DNA of 64,000 nucleotides from Lycocorax pyrrhopterus obiensis (Eukaryota; Chordata; Aves; Passeriformes; Paradisaeidae). The stretch covers positions 82,210,237 through 82,274,236 of the forward strand of contig JACSVZ010000001.1 of NCBI GenBank assembly GCA_014706295.1. Direction: 5' to 3'. The translations under genes were made by a program, and so were the position numbers. A model generated the notes under the pieces. The model was not told the DNA's origin, did not search any database, and saw only the letters and a program-made list of their open reading frames with translations. This document shows positions 48,701-61,690 of the stretch, one piece after another (position 1 is the first letter of the stretch; every line of letters starts with the position of its first letter).

Positions 48701-50276
48701 TTATAATTCATTATAAAAGCTGAGAAGTGCATCCTTTTGGAAAATGGTCAGTCCTAGTTTTTTTTACAATGTAAGGATTTATTTTGAAAGTACCAAGCTT
48801 AAACTCTTGCTTAAAGCTTTCTTTATTTCAGAATGCATTTTAACATTTGCTCATGGCTTACTGATAAAAAACCAATATGCTCTAGAAGGAGGAAAAAACT
48901 TGAAGATATTGTACTGCCACAGTCTTCCTTTTACTACCACTCCTTTGGATCTGAATAGGATACAAATGAAGGACACTTGGAGGGGATTAAAGCTTCATAG
49001 ACTTCTCTTGCTTATTCACCCCTTTCTCACCTCTTACTGTGGCAGAGCTGCATATAAAGCAGAAGTTTGGCCAGATGATCTCTTTACTACAATATACAGA
49101 AGATATTGATCAAGTGTTGGATAAAGAACAAAAACAAGGCCTGGAGGTAATGTGGAAGATTAAACATTACTAAAAGAAGATCATGTCGGGTTAGACTGCC
49201 AGACTATTTTGTTTCTAAAAAATAAAATAAAATAACAGAGTATCTCTGAAGATTTGTACTTTGGTGAATCCTTTGATTCAATACAGCAGGAAAAATTATA
49301 TTAGCAGGAGGAGGTAGAAATTGAAAAGCTAGAGAAGATGTGAAAGTGTAAATAACAATTTGTTGTGTAAATGAAAATTGGTTGTCCATGAAAGAGGAAC
49401 AGTTCATCTAGAGGAAGATTATCAGTAGAGTTTATTGCAGTTTAGACTCAAGCCCTCCTTAAAATTATCATCATTGAGCAAAATACAAAAGAGTGGATAT
49501 AATAATAGCTCAGAGTTAGAAGACGTATTTTGTTCAGAGAAAAAGCATAATATCTCACAGAAAGAAAACCTGGATGCTTCAAAGAAGTGAACTAATCATA
49601 ACTTTCACTGTGAGCTGAAGGGTCATCACATAAGGCAAACAACACAGCAGGGACAGTGAATTGCTGGCATGATGTTACCACTTAAACAGAGAGGGCATCC
49701 AGGGGTGCATCACCTGGAGAAGTGCCTCTAGAGAAAGTATGTTTATACCATTGTAAAAGTGCTTAGCGAGAGCTCACTCAGTATCCAAGAAAATGCAATT
49801 ACTTTTGACCATGTGGGATCACAGCTAATAAATTCATTGAAAGTAGTGAGATCTCCTCATGACAAGAGGTTAAAGAAGCTCATTTTGTTCACCTTAGAAG
49901 ACAAAAAGCTGGCCAAGGTGCAAATACCAGTGAAGAGAGAGACTCATCAGTTCATGAGAAAGCAGGCATAAACAGGCCATGAATACACTGATGCCTGAAA
50001 ACAGAATGATGCTAAGCATCACGTTCTGGGACAGTCTTTTGGCAGAGCAATGGGGACATGGGGCTTCACTAAGGCAAACAGGGCTCCTGCCCAGAGATCA
50101 TATTCTGTGTCTGCTCACCTCATCATGGAGGTGGTGTTGATGATTCAGGAGAGCTTTTTGTATGTTCTTAGCTATATAAAAAAAGCTAAGGAAAGTCTTG
50201 TCAGGCTACAATGTCAGCCATCAAGGAACTACAGTGGTAGGAGGTAAACTGGAAGGGGCTGATTTATTCCCCCAGT
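45715..50276. other. Single-copy AT-rich DNA, no gene seen
   Basis: No recognised exon. A segment at about 49855-49930 ('gttaaagaagctcattttgt') faintly recalls a CR1 3' region but is too diverged to call. The 121-codon plus frame 48744-49109 and the 77-codon frame 46213-46446 have no domains. An AAAAT pentamer run lies near 49219-49236. Confidence 0.42.
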
Positions 50277-50315
50277 AAAACAAACAAACAAACAAACAAA
50301 GAAACAAACAAAAAC
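50277..50315. repeat. (CAAA)n microsatellite
   Basis: About nine CAAA units with one GAAA interruption. Confidence 0.95.
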
Positions 50316-53300
50316 CAGCCTAGGGGTTTTCTTAGCTAACTCTTGGGAATAAGGCAGAAGAGTTGAACACACACAGTGGGCAATGGAATCTAGACTTGCT
50401 TATCCTTTTATTTCATCCTCTTTGCCGAGTACAATTCCAAGACTAAATTTATGCTTCTCTGGGACCAAGGCTTTTGTGACCTTTAAGATTGTAAGGTGTC
50501 TCTCTGAAGAGATACCCAGTCAGTCAAACTCATTATGCAGTCTTATCTTTTAGCTTCTGGCTTGAAAGGGCTTCGTTTAGAGTTCAGGTACTGATCTAAA
50601 AGACAGAAAAATCCATAGAAATTTTCCTATTAAAACTGAAAAAAAAAAATGAAACCAGTTAGCTCAATGACTTTGCTGAAATTAATTACCCAAAGAAATA
50701 AATTCAGAGAAACTGCATGGCTTAGTTCTTGAAATAAACAGTAGTCCAATCCCTTGGAAAATATTTTTAGTGGTGTAGCAGATCCTACACACAAAAGGTT
50801 AGAGAATATATTTAAAGGCAAAAAAAGTCCAGGACAACCTACTGTGAGTGAAACATAATTCCGTCATTCAGTACTGCCGTTTTCTTAAAATGTTTTTGGG
50901 TCTGATGCGGAGACTGGCATCAAAATGCAAGTCAAAATATGTAGGGGTTTCAAACATGTGTTAGATATTGTTTTGGGCTGATTTCTTTTGACATCCAGCT
51001 GTGTTTGTGTTTGGGAGCAGTGTTTGAAATCAAGGGTCATCTCTGCAGGCAACTATGCTGGGAAAAATTAACTGGCACAGTAAATGGAAAGGGTTTGAGT
51101 GAAATACCATTCACAGCTAAATGGGAATACTTCAGAGTGGTTACAACAGTGGGGAAGGTTGTCATAATATAAAAATATTTCTTAACAGAATATGTGACAA
51201 AGGTACTGTTTTCCTTAGGATATTAATGAGTAATAATTTCACATGCTTCCTTCACTCTCCCATTTCAACAAAATCCAGATACACCAGGGTGCTGGCTGAG
51301 AAGAATTACTCTAAAAATATTTATTTCTCCCCCTTAAGCCCCCAGTGCTCCAATGGCTCATCAGCTTGATTTTTCTCGCTGTTTCTAGAATTGATCAGAT
51401 GCTAGGAATTTAGATAATTACTTGGACCATAAAAGACTAGATTTTGTATAGAGTTCAGATATGAATAATAAAAGCTCAATTAGTAAAATACAATTCAAAA
51501 CCCTAAACAGATCAAAGAATTTGCAACCTGATGGGAATTGACTGTTTGCAGCTGTCTTGTGTGAAGAAGGGGGTTATGGTGGGTTTGATTTCTGTGTATT
51601 GCAATGAACAGTAAAGTACGTTTCTTATGTCATGCTTATGTTCGGAAGTCATACTCTGTACTTTCCTTGTTGGGAGTTAGGTAATGACAAACCAGAGGGA
51701 ATTCGTTTTCACACACCTAGTGTGGCAATAATACAGCAGGTCACATCCAAGACCTGTTTACTTTCAATGCCTGCTTCCTGAAGAGACTGTAACAAGTTTT
51801 TTTTAGAAATGCAAAAAATCATACTGAGATAGTGTGAGGGAGAACCTGGTACATGTAACAGTCCCTTAGTCATTGAAGACTGATGAGATACTGAGATTTG
51901 CACTTATAGTTCTCTTTTATGTTGGATATTAGTAACTACGATTAGAATTATTTATATACTTGCTTATAAATTTCCATCCCTTCTCTGCTTTCTGTGCAAA
52001 CCACAGTACAGTGAGGGTGAGATGTATTTGAGAGTCATCCTGGGACCCTTTTTAACCTCAAAGTGAGTAAATAGGCTCCTTAGTTACAAAGTTAGTAATA
52101 GCCTCTGCTCCTCTTAAGCACATAGACCAGGGTATGGCGAACTGTTCTGCAGAATTGTCTTTTTCCCCATTGATTAAAATTAGTTTAGATGATAAGACAT
52201 AGATCCTTGCACTCTAAATATGTACATTTGCTCAGATGAATCTCATTTCCTTTGATAATGAAATTTGTCTACTACATATATGTTTGCATAGCACCAGTAT
52301 ATAAAAAATGGATGAATGGTAGCTTTGATCCCTCTGCCCAGCAACTTAAAGCTGTTTATTGAAACACAGAAATTCTACTTGAGAACTGGACTCCTTGGGA
52401 ATTAGGACAGCTCTCTGACTTCAGCAGCAGCCAGCTCCAGGTGCTTCTGGGAAACAAGCAAAACAATTAAGAAGCTGACAACGGCAAAAGATGAACAAAG
52501 AATTTCCTAATCACAGTTTGACTTAATTTCACCTTGAAATTGAAGCTTCTCCCAGGTTCAAAAGCTTGTTAATTAGTTCTAAAAAAAATCTTATAATACA
52601 TATGAATATTCTTTCTTGCCCTATAAACGTACATTTCATCTTGTACTCCAGGTAAATGCGAGGCTTTTGTAATAGCTTGCTACTACCAGTCCTTGGGTAT
52701 TTCACATGGAAATGAACATGTCTAGCCCATGACTGCTATACTGGTCGCATGGTAGTACACATATTTTTATAGAAACAATGCAAATAACAAGTGTCACTGT
52801 ATCAGTTTTTGGAAGATGAGGCTTAATTCACCAAGATGCTAAGCAAATTGATTCCATCACAGAAAATCATTTACACAAGTTCTTAAATCAGTGATTTCCA
52901 GCCTTTGTCATTTGTAGTGTTTTCAGAAATACCACCTCTGGGACAAATACTGAATAGCATTTATGGTCCCACATTTCTTTGCTGTTCTCTGAAGCCGCTT
53001 TAGAAGTCACCGGTTTCCAAAAGTGTCAGGTAGCACAGGCTGAAAGTCATTGTCTTAAATGAGGCAATCCTCTTTACCTAACCATAGAGTTATGTGTTTA
53101 AGTAGGACAGCTCTTCTAGTGCAAAGCATTCAGACCAGTTAGATATGCGTGTACAGTGTCAGATACAATAAAGCCCCACTGTGTTTAGCATGTATAGGAA
53201 TTTCTGCAAATCTACGTCATTTCTTCTGTATAATATTTTACAATTGAATAAGTACAATCTCTGGTTCATGTGTTTAATGTTTTTCTTCATGTCAGCATTG

Positions 53301-55845
53301 GAAAAACTGTCTAAACCAACAGTACAACATTTCCAGAGAATAAATACAAGTGAGATTTAAATGTATTTTGTCTTTTTTTTTTAATCTGAGGTGGCTGATG
53401 CCTATTGTCTGTGCGGTTTTCCTACTCATCCCCATGTCAATTGAATTTCATTTACTGATTGCTAAGGAAGAATCTGGAGGCTTTAATTTCTTATATTCAT
53501 TTTCATTAACCCTTCTTCTTAAATGCTAAGTTCACACTCCTACAGTGCATAAACAATTTAACATGTCCTCAATCTATCTAGATTTTTATGGCTATGGAAT
53601 ACTGGTAAGCTCCACAGCTTGGTGGGTACACTACACTGTCAGTTTTTATTCTTCATGCTCTCAGCTGAAGGCCTGTGTATGGAGGGAAGGATACAACAGA
53701 AACATATCTGAAAAGTTACTCATTTTGTTCAAAACATAAACAAGTGGGGGATTTTGAAAGTGCTCAGTGTTGGCCTAAAACATTTTCAGTTCTACAGAAA
53801 TGAGTGGTAAAACTCCTGCTGACTTCAACAATGCATGGTTTTAAAAACACCACCATTGGCTTTCTTTGTAATAAGACAGAGTTACAGCTAATCCACAGCA
53901 TGTATAGTCTCCCAGGTTCATGACTTTTTCAAGATAATTTTGCAGTACAAAGGCCAAAAGCATGGCTACATCTCAAGGAAACAGAATTTTTATTTCTATA
54001 TTTAGAGATGGTCATGCTGGTTTTTTTAACTGCTTCATAATATGATTGTACAGCTCCAGTTTTGGCCTCCATGTCTCCCAAAAGTCTCTGCATTATAGTC
54101 ATTATACATCTCTAGCAGGCAGCCTTATTAAACTTGTTTCTCTCTGTTTCTATCCCACTTCTTCTGCCAAGTGCTTCACGCACAGTTTTTCATGCTGTAG
54201 AGCATCTGGTTAAAATGATCCTATCTTCACTTTTTCATCTACTTAGCCAAATTTTCTGGATAAAGAAACAAAATTTCATAGCTTTTTCCCCCAGAGACAT
54301 TAGACATAATGTACCAGAGTACACCATTTTCCATTTAGAGCATTGATGCTAGAATATCAATGGATAGGAGTCAAAAGGTGAAAACCTGTGACTTCATTCA
54401 TTAGCTTATTTACATCTATAAATGCTTAGCTTCAGCTGCTAATCTTTGGCTGTGCATGTGATATTTGGGTAAGAAAAAGTAAATTCAGTATATCGCCCTT
54501 GATATAATTCACGTCAGTTATGCATAGATCCTTTAGAAGTTCAACGACTTTTAGATTTATATAATTTTCAAGTGAAATGGAAATAATTGTTTACATTTAG
54601 TCACATTTCACTGTATTTTCAAAATAGAACTATTAGTAGAAATAAAGAAAAACTAAATTTCCCTCCACTCTGAATTGGCAAACCTGTATCCTGTCCTGAC
54701 AGAGAAGCATAGCACACTTAGTGTCAAGGGGCTTGAAATTTCTGATAAACAAACCTAACATGTACCTAAATACAAAGATTAGCTTGAATATAAGGAGAAT
54801 CATGATTTTGGAATGCCTTTCCAAATATGAACTGCTATGCAGGGGACAATTCTCTCAAAAAGTTTAAAGGTAGGTGTTTCAAATCATCCTAGAGAAACAG
54901 ACTTTTGACTCCGAGGAGACCAAACATCCTGAGGTTAGAGGTAGTACTCAAAGGCATTTTTAGCTTTGTTCTGTGTAGGGAAGCATCCATGACTGTCTGG
55001 ACTCATCCATAAGACTGCTGGACCCAGTTGCTATAGTCAACCAACACAGCTGCTGTGCAAGACCGGCCACCTTCAGAGCAGCTTTACCTAGAGGTGACAA
55101 CACTCATCTGTCCTGTGCAAAATCAGCTGAGGGAGTTAAACCAACCCTGACAATGAGTTGACAGTACGAAATATGCAGAAGAACTGCCCTCTCTCAAGAG
55201 TTTTGGTTTGTCTAATGAGGTAGGCACATCCTTCACTGGGGAACTGCAGACATTTCATGGGTTACTCTTTGCTAATGCAGAATCTTTACAAATCCTTGCA
55301 AGCAGAAGAGAGACTTGAGCACCCTTTGAATCATGAAGATATTGGTAAGGGCCTTTGACAAGTGGGAGGCTCAGCAGAGGGCACATACAAGACACGGCAC
55401 CTGGAGGCAAGCCATGTAGGCAGACACCTCTCTTGATATTGTCTAGGTTTCAGCACTTTCAAGATGTTTTTTAAAGGTTTTAGATGCTTATCAGGGTCAT
55501 CAAGCATCAAATTCTTTTTGGATCTTTGCCTTTCAGAGGAGAGCCTCCTCTGTGTGTATTTGCACTAAGGGGAATTTTTTTGATAATTTAAATCAGCAGA
55601 CAAATTAGCACTAATCTGAGATAAAGTTCCAGGGGACACAAAACAGACTGCAGTTTTCACACGTATTAAATAGTCAGAAAATTCCTCTGGTGGTTACCTC
55701 ACCTGATGAACTATTTTAAAACTTCACACATCTTGTTCTCTTTAAGGCCATATTTTGCATAAATCCACATATGGAACTAAGACAAGGCATGACCCTTTCT
55801 CCCCACTTCCACAGAGAGGACAGGGTGTGGAGGGTTGTAAGAAGC
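50316..55845. other. Single-copy DNA, no gene seen
   Basis: About 5.5 kb with no recognised repeat or gene. Frames are all shorter than 85 codons and domain-free. A GC-richer stretch at 54900-55450 has no long frame and no match I know. Confidence 0.42.
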
Positions 55846-55940
55846 AGAATAATTTATTTTAATTAATGTATTAATTAAAATATTATAGTATTAATTATTA
55901 TTAAATTATTTTAAAGCATATTTATTTCTTAATTAACCTT
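55846..55940. repeat. AT-rich low-complexity tract
   Basis: TTAATTAAT/TTATTA units ('taattaatgtattaattaaa' and onward) form an almost pure A/T stretch of about 95 bp. Confidence 0.85.
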
Positions 55941-58490
55941 TAAAAACATCCAGTGCACTTTCAGCATGCTTCTGTCTGCACAGCTGGGTGCCTCAACAAT
56001 TTTGAAATGTGGCACTTTTGGAACTTTTACCTCAAGAAAAATCTGAAATACAAGCACTGATTCTATTGGTAATTTAAAACTGATGCTGGCCAATGTTTAT
56101 TTTCAGTTTATTCCTCTAATATGGCACTTACCTTATCTTTTGTGATATATTCTCTCTTACAAACTTTACTGCAAATGGATTCACTTAATGACCTCACTTC
56201 CATCAATTTTGCTTCCATTAAGGATAATTTGAGAGAAAATGTCCACTACAGAAAACAGCAAAAACAACAACAAAGGATATTTGTTACTTGTAAATATGGC
56301 AGAGTCCTATCACTTGACTTGCTTTTCTCTGTGATGATCCTGCAACAACAGTGCTTTAAGGCAACACTAGAGTGATGTGACTTCGGTCTCATCAACTCAG
56401 TTGTCTTTGCAATTACAGCTACAAAAACAGCGATGGGCCGAGGAACATTTCCTTCACCATGTTTGAAACAACGGGCTGCTGACTTGCAGCACATAGACAA
56501 CATTGCTATGGTTTTGGATGGCCTAGGCGGTGAATTCACCATGAATTCATCCCAGTGGAAAAATCAGGGAGACAAAATAATCTGTGTCATCATGGCCAAA
56601 AGTTTTGGTCGCTTTTGAAATATCCAGAGTTTGAGACTGCCCTAAAACAACCCCCAGGAAGCACACTAATATGCCTGAGGTTGCTAAAGCCCTACAGCAA
56701 GTATTTATGGCCCATTGTGATGGCAGCTCTGAAAAATACTGGTGTGATAACATTGCATTAGGCATCCTGCAGAGATTTCTCACATAATTCTCCCAAGTTC
56801 TCAGTGTATTCATCTTGTTTGGTAAACCGCTTTGGTTCAAGAACTTTTTTAACTCTCTAGGCAATAAATTTACCCCTTTTGTGAAATTTTGCTAATATTC
56901 TGTGAAGTTAGCACTATAATGAGCAATGAACTGTGTATTCAGGCTCAATAACTGTGTCATGGGAAATTAAAATTATGAGTACCTTTACAGAGATTAATTT
57001 TATCTCAGTGGCTTCCCATAAAAACCTTAGGGGAGGAGCCAGATTTTCAAGTATTATGGCTCAATTTCTCCCCTCTGCTAACACAAAAGGGAGGAAGGAA
57101 TCATGACTGATTCAGATGGGACAGACCATCCTAAGCACTTTTTAAAACCCCAGCTCTTGACCAGTACTCAGTTTCCAACCTTGCCTATTGTCAGAACCCA
57201 AGAAGAACTTGCTGTTTATCTGGTCACTTCAAAGAGATTTTGCTATGTTGGCATCACACTGTGCTGTTCTGGTTATCTCATTCGAGGACAGAATAAATAC
57301 ACTACAACTTAAAACCAAAAAATTAAATGAGGAATTATTAAATTATAAAGTTTTTAATTAGAATTGGGAAGGTAACTAGGGAGTGGTTGTTTATTTCCTT
57401 GAATATAAGAAGAGAACCATCCAAAGAAGTGGTGAGACTACATATTTAATTAAATGGGATTTTTTTTTTCTTCTTGAAGTGCAATAAAATGTCAATAGCA
57501 CTATCATGGGATATTGTGAAAGTCAAAACAAAATTAATTGACAATTTCTCATCAAAGAGTTCAAGCATTTATTTAAAAAATAAATAATGAGTCTTTATCA
57601 GGACTGGTAGAATTTACTGGAGAAGGAACATCCCCTACCTACTATGTTTCTATATTTTTTCCTATTGTAACCACAGTGAGACAATCTTAATACACCTATT
57701 ATCAGAAAAAAAAAAATATACAATCCAGATGAGTCTTCGTTCTGACCCAATATGACTCCTTTGTGTGCTTATGGCACACGAAGCTTTTCCTATTTCTGCT
57801 TACAAAAGCCTTCCTTAGTATCCCATGGCTTCTCAGATGCAGATAGAGAAAAGCAACAGAATTGCTTTAAAACTGCTTTGAATACCCTTGTGAGGTAGAA
57901 ATACAAGTCCTTTTTGAGAAACAAGCTTAACTGTAGTGACATGTAGATCAATGCCTGCATTATTTATAATGTTCATTTCCTCACTGCAAGTATCAGCCTT
58001 GGATTTGACCTCATAGGTTCTTCTCTTCTAGAATTCCTATGTACTCTTCTCTTTGAAGTTTTTCAGGCTAACAAAAATCTCTGCAAATTTGTTTTTATTT
58101 TCTCCCAGACTGTCATAAATTGGTGAAAACATGAGAAGATATTTTACAATAAAAATCTGAGGCTTAGGCAGGGTTTGCTTTTTAGACACCTTATTTTCCA
58201 CTTTTCAGAACGATTGACTTTGCTGCAAAGGTTACTGTTCCCCAGTGACACACACATGCTGATGAGTGGGCTACAGGAGCCTGGTTCTGTCCTTCGAGCT
58301 GGAGAGAAACATGACCATAATTGAGAGCTCTTCATTTAGCCCCAGCCAAGACAGAGTCAAATAAGCCAAAAACAATTCAAACTCCTGCACTTATGGACAC
58401 TATGTTGTGTCCATGCAAGTCTGGAAAAATGCCCCACAATTTCTGTTACTTTTTAAGTATTTGAGCTTCTAATGTTTTTATAATTATACA
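55941..58490. other. Single-copy DNA, no gene seen
   Basis: Overlapping frames on both strands at 56121-56864 contain no recognised domain. I considered a processed pseudogene at 56400-56860 but found no family match and no poly(A) tail. An A-run lies at 57704-57717. Confidence 0.42.
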
Positions 58491-58780
58491 GCCTGGAAGT
58501 TGATTTCTTCTCCCAGTATTTGTGATCCTAATTAAGCCTCACATTTTTTATTAACACTGCATCCTATTTTGTATGGGCAAGCAACCTCTGGGGACGCTGT
58601 TCTGTTGTGTTGTGACACCCAAGGCCTCGCATCTCTCTAATTACTGAGGCCTGCCTGTGCTCCATTAGGATACTGTCCTGTTTAATCCTCTTTTGCTTTT
58701 AGAGTCTGGGAATGGTTTCTTTTCCTAGTATTTGAAGTTCAAATTAATCTCATGTTTATTAGTAAGCGCATCATTTCATA
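58491..58780. repeat. Diverged ~80-bp direct repeat in a homeobox-site-rich segment
   Basis: Unit 1 (about 58491-58571) and unit 2 (about 58703-58779) align end to end. Unit 1 contains ATTTCTTCTCCCAGTATTTG and unit 2 GTTTCTTTTCCTAGTATTTG (17 of 20 identical). In both this is followed at the same distance by TAATTAA/AAATTAA, then a TTTATTA block, then GCATC. The units are 212 bp apart. The spacer also contains TAATTA and a CTCCATTAG string. A weaker third copy of the AGTATTTGA...TTC part may lie at 58456-58490. The texture is that of a conserved non-coding element. This is inference, since I cannot check conservation. Confidence 0.55.
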
Positions 58781-60239
58781 GGAGAAATACAAGCCCTCTG
58801 AGAAAGATCAGAGAGTGCTGTGCCACTTAGGGATTCCCGCAGCACGGAGCGGGTCGGGGCAGCAGCAACAGCACTGGCAGAATTAGCTTTATAGGGAACA
58901 AACAAACAAAACCCCTCACATCTTCAGATTATATTCAAAGGCCACAACAAAAGCCTGAAGCTTAGGGAGGTGCTTTCAGTTACCTTTGATAAGGGTGCAG
59001 AAAAACTGGGAAGGTCTGAACAAAAGCTATCCGCAAACCAAATAATCGTGGCTTTGTGGTCTGGGCTCCAGGAGGAAAGAGGACAGGGACAGTAGGGTGA
59101 GTGGCAATGACTATGAAACTGAGGAAAATCTTGTTATGCTCTTCTGCTCTGTCCAGGAAAGTATCACCTCTCTTGCCACTGTGACCACTGACACATACTT
59201 GTGCAAAAAGCCCTCAGGACATGTCATTGCAAGGTGTACAAATCAGGACAGCTGCTCTGACAGCCCTGCCTTATACATACCCTGCTCTCATGCCTCTGTC
59301 CATTATAAGTTTTAACCAAGACTGATGTAACAGACTCAAAAGAAGCAGTACTGTGAAGTGGTGAACATGAGCTTATATCGGCAGCCCAGCCTCTATTGCT
59401 GGTTCTGCCATGGGCTTGCTTTATGTCATATATGGAATTACATGAATGGTTTCTTATCCAAAATTCGCTTGCTGCTTTTCTCTCTAATGCCTTTGCCCTG
59501 ATGTTTTATCATGTTCTAATCAACATCACTCTGCTGCTGACTCTGTCTCTGATATACAGCTGACTCTGTATCTGTTTGCAGCTCAAAGACATCAGCTTAA
59601 ATGTAATAACGAGATGTGACAGCAAAAGCAGCACAATTTCTGTGAGGAGTCTTCGCCCTGCAGTTATCAAGGTTTCAGATTTTTTTAACTCACAAGAATA
59701 TCATCCTCAGCCCTGTGAACTCCTGCTTGCTTTGCAGATCTGGATTCACTTATCTATAATGAAACTGGAACAAATGGGGGAAAATTTTCTTCCGCCACAT
59801 GAATAAAAGGACAGCAGTCCTAAAAGGTCGCAGCCATCTGCAATCTGGATTGGTAGAGATTCAGACAATCTTGTGATGGCACTGAAACTGAATTGCTTCA
59901 ATCTTCAATAAAGATAATGGAACAGAAACGGTCTTGAATACAGAGAACAAAGGGAGGATGACCAGTGATGCTATGGAAATAATAAATAACCATATAGAAG
60001 ATGCAAAAAAATGCAACGTTATCACAATCTTGAAGGACCAGATAACCTGCATCTGGCCCAGCGTTGCAAGTCTAGCAGCAGGGAGTTTTAACTAGACTTG
60101 TGAAGCCTGAGGAACATTTTTATGACTGGAACAAAGCAGGTATAGCTCATACAGTGTGTGGATGAATGCTGAACTGCTGAGCTAAGGGCTGCAAGGCTCT
60201 TAAATACCAGCAAGCAAAAAGCAGTTAAATGAAGGAAAG
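58781..60239. other. Single-copy DNA with a small CpG cluster
   Basis: Four CpG dinucleotides lie within about 27 bp (58836-58862, 'cccgcagcacggagcgggtc'), unusual in this CpG-poor window but too short for a CpG island. Frames 59097-59315 and 59576-59806 lack domains. The part from about 59850 may already belong to the old CR1 that becomes recognisable at 60240, but I cannot align it. Confidence 0.4.
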
Positions 60240-60620
60240 TGATAAATAAGGAAAATGGGACAGTTCAGCAAACATTGTCTGTGCCAGACTAGCATGATAG
60301 CTCTCCTTGATAAGCTAACAGATCTTATAAACAAAAGATCTAATCTACCTGGAGCTCAGTAAATCATTTAATGTAGTCCCACAAGGGACCTTATTAGTTA
60401 GGCTAGATAAAATGGGAATCAGTACAAGAAATGGAAGGTGGAGAATAGCTAGAATAAAGAAGACAAGCAAATTTGTTGTTTCAAGAGGGAATTACCAGTC
60501 TGCAGAAAGGCTACCTGTGGACTCCCACAGACACTGCTTTTGGAATCAATTGCACAGGTGAAATTTGCTGATGCTACAAACCTAATCATCACAGAGTCTG
60601 TCTGAATCAGCTTTTTACAG
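60240..60620 (+). pseudogene. Very old CR1-type LINE reverse-transcriptase relic (sense)
   Basis: Sense-strand reading gives broken polymerase motifs: a 'DKLTDLINK' stretch, then 'NLPGAQ' followed by a stop where CR1 polymerases have the L-D-F-S-K-A-F motif. Next comes the equivalent of 'VPxGxLLVKLxKMGI', and near 60560 'KFADATNLI', the degenerate FADDT (catalytic Asp-Asp) motif with its second Asp lost. At DNA level 'gatctaatctacctggagct' and 'cagtaaatcatttaatgtag' parallel CR1 'gtctacctggacttcagtaaagc'. There are many stops and indels. It is clearly older than the neighbouring antisense CR1. Confidence 0.68.
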
Positions 60621-61104
60621 CAAAAAGCCTGCCCTGTCCTCAGTCCAGGCTGATGGGTGTAAGCCACATCTGATCCAAAGCTATATAACCAAATATCTGC
60701 AGGTATGATATACTAAATGAGGAACCCATGAGCAGAACCCCAAGACATTTGCAAAGGATCTAGTTCCCATTGTTGGGTTAGACTGTGGTTAGATCAAGTC
60801 CACAAAGGGTTATGCTTTTATACCCCAAAAGAATAACCAAGATGTAGGACATAAAGAGGAAGAAGGACTGTAGATTAGAGTAAATGAGGCAGGGCACAAG
60901 GAACCTGAGGTCTAAAAAAATAACATTTTTCCAGATGTTCATTGTTATCAGGAGGAAATATGAAATAGAAAAACCCAGGTACATTAATTCCAGGTTGAAA
61001 GTGATCCACAAATGTACTACACTAAGGAAAACACCCTCCTAATTTCAAACACAGCTATGTTATTTTGGAATGCTCTAGTAAGACAGCATTTTGTACTTTA
61101 ACAG
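60621..61104. other. Junction region between two CR1 copies
   Basis: Probably a further decayed continuation of the old sense CR1, but I cannot align it. No gene is seen. Confidence 0.35.
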
Positions 61105-61690
61105 AAAGTCAGAATGAGTTAGGTTGGAAGGGACCACAGTGGGGTCATCTGGTCCAACCTCCCTTCACAAGCAGGGTCATCCCAGAGCACATGGCACAGG
61201 GTTGTGTCCAGATGGTTCTTGAGTATCTCCAGTGAGGGAGACTCCACAACTTCTCTGGGCCATCTGTTCCAGTGCTTGGTCAGCCCCACTGTAAAGAAGC
61301 TCTTCCTCATGTTCACATGGAACTTCTTTGCATCAGTTTCTGCATGTTGCCTCATGTCCTAGTGGTTGGCACCACTGAGCAGAGCCTGGCTCCATCCTCT
61401 TGGCACCCTCCTTCCAATACTGATGGGTATTGACGAGGTCCTCCCTCAGTCATCTACCCTTGAGGCTGAACAGGCCCAGCTCCCTCAGCCTTTCCTTGTA
61501 AAGGAGATGCTCCAGTCCCTTAAACATCTTTGTTGCTCTCTGCTGGACCTGCCCCAGGAACTCCATGTCTCTCTTGTTCTGAGGAGTGTAGAACCAGGCA
61601 CATCACTCCAAATATGGATAGAGATGGCGCTGCAACACCTTTCCAGGGATTGAGGTGAGTCTGACTGGATGGTAGTTCCCTATGCTCAGC
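61105..61690 (-). repeat. CR1 LINE (antisense) with internal deletion
   Basis: From 61105 the plus strand reads 'agtcagaatgagttaggttg' and 'gaagggaccacagtggggtc', the antisense CR1 3' end. It continues through 'ttctctgggccatctgttcc', 'aagaagctcttcctcatgtt' and 'ctgaacaggcccagctccct' to about 61620. At about 61630 it jumps to 'ctttccagggattgaggtga', which in normal CR1 lies in the reverse-transcriptase region (the counterpart is near 35490 in the copy at 34566-36110). About 750 bp of ORF2 are thus missing inside the element. Frames 61119-61355 (minus) and 61366-61653 (plus) belong to it and are not genes. Confidence 0.88.

Noticed and set aside
49750..49985. Possible decayed CR1 3' region ('gttaaagaagctcattttgt')
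   Set aside because: Similarity is limited to a few short words without a CR1 end, so it is too weak to annotate.
56121..56864. Possible processed pseudogene (several overlapping frames)
   Set aside because: No family match, no poly(A) tail and no target duplication. The frames occur on both strands.
59370..59440. Possible MIR 5' region ('ctattgctggttctgccatg')
   Set aside because: Match too short and not followed by the MIR core.
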